NCBI GenBank assembly: GCA_016648135.1
Contig: JADDOH010009990.1
Coordinates: 62,001 to 126,000 of the forward strand
DNA length: 64,000 bases
Source of the DNA: Agrypnia vestita
Taxonomy: Eukaryota > Arthropoda > Insecta > Trichoptera > Phryganeidae
Direction: 5' to 3'
Made by a program: the position numbers and the translations under genes. Of the stretch, positions 63,630-64,000 are shown piece after piece. Positions within the stretch are counted from its first letter, which is position 1; each line of letters begins with the position of its first letter. The notes under the pieces were generated by a model. That model made no database searches and had not been told where the DNA came from. It saw nothing but the letters and a program-made list of their open reading frames with translations.

Positions 63630-64000
63630 TTCTTCTTCTTCTCTTAATGTTGTCAAGTCCCCCCAACGTTGACTATCACTTGAGAGTATATCTCCCTATC
63701 TCTAGCAGCTCGGTTCAACAACTCTTCCACTGTCCTTATCCCCTGTCGAACCCCGTATATTATGGAGCATTGAGATTTGCATTAAGCAAATCTCTTCTGA
63801 CTTTTTCAGATCTTCTGACAAAGGTTTTCCCTCGATCTTACTCTTAATAATCAAATACAAAATGTCGCACACTTCCCATCTAAACGCAAGGCCCAAGTAT
63901 GACACCTTTGATATTTGTCAACAACTCTCTTTCAGCTCTGGAGCACATCTGAGTTATAGAACATATCTGTCCACGGTATGCCCGACATTCTTCAATGCAA
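63630..64000 (-). pseudogene. LINE ORF2 C-terminus running off the right edge
   Basis: The minus strand reads MCSRAERELLTNIKGVILG, then SYLGLAFRWEV, LYLIIKSKIEGK, ISMLHNIRGSTG and, after a shift, IRTVEELLNRAARDREIYSQ, VIVNVGGT, stop near 63,658, with a GAA tail at 63,630-63,640. The E.ELL..IK...YLGH..R, L.LIIKGKIEGKR and EELL..A.DRE......NV blocks in this order define the end of a common insect LINE. At least two frameshifts. The 5' part lies beyond the window. Confidence 0.75.

Overview
The window is AT-rich animal DNA with no long intact reading frame. Coding remnants are short and frameshifted, splice-site-like signals flank two possible exons, and nearly all recognisable sequence is transposable-element debris. 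The mix points to an insect, most likely a lepidopteran: a Helitron with the TCTATACTAATATATAAA start, tRNA-derived SINEs, non-LTR retrotransposon 3' ends with GTTA, CAA or GAA/GAT tails, a Penelope-like element, solo LTRs flanked by ATAT, hAT and mariner remnants, and long foldback elements. The species cannot be named from the sequence. It reads as intergenic or large-intron DNA.

Left third (1-22,000): a hAT-like element at 167-682; a LINE C-terminus, a SINE and a LINE tail near 1.3-3.1 kb; a LINE tail at 4.5 kb; a 413-bp Helitron at 7,648-8,060 and a Helitron 3' end at 8,673; a LINE reverse-transcriptase remnant at 10.5-11.3 kb; a 622-bp hAT-like element with perfect 8-bp target duplications at 12,693-13,314; a complete solo LTR at 13,616-14,151; duplicated palindromes at 14.4 kb; several LINE ends at 15.6-19.0 kb; and a SINE at 20.2 kb.

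Middle third (22,000-43,400): an inverted pair of LTR-like repeats (24.1-25.0 kb); an element carrying a tRNA-Arg-like sequence (25.6 kb); tandem LTR-related units (26.0-26.7 kb); two opposed Penelope-like fragments with GIY-YIG endonuclease coding (27.7-28.6 kb); a Helitron 3' terminus (28,967); a TIR element holding a hairpin with two TGACGTCA sites (30.4-30.8 kb); further LTRs (32.0, 35.5, 36.1 and 42.7 kb); a perfect 60-bp palindrome (34.3 kb); a possible signal-peptide exon (35,262-35,351); a mariner deletion derivative (39.8 kb); and a second hAT copy in the opposite orientation (41,354-41,893).

Right third (43,400-64,000): foldback elements nested in one another (44.6-45.4 kb), a second full-length foldback (49.1-49.6 kb), LINE and SINE copies (52.2-53.1 kb), a solo LTR split by a LINE (55.8-56.8 kb), a promoter-like block (57.15 kb), the best host-exon candidate (57,451-57,640, minus), a minisatellite (59.1 kb), a foldback carrying a 188-bp TIR insertion with a 10-bp target duplication (59.9-60.4 kb), two more tRNA-bearing elements, a 54-bp-arm inverted repeat (62.0 kb), a Helitron 3' end (62,325), and a LINE C-terminus running off the right edge.

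The genes do not form a pathway; what links the features is insertion history. The most interesting recurring signal is a hammerhead-ribozyme-like core (CTGATGA, short stem, CGAAAC), seen degenerate in a five-copy C-rich repeat family, in the Penelope-like 3' region and in several other repeats. A second is a heat-shock-element-like motif upstream of the TATA box in the LTR family. All family assignments come from reading motifs by eye; no search was run.
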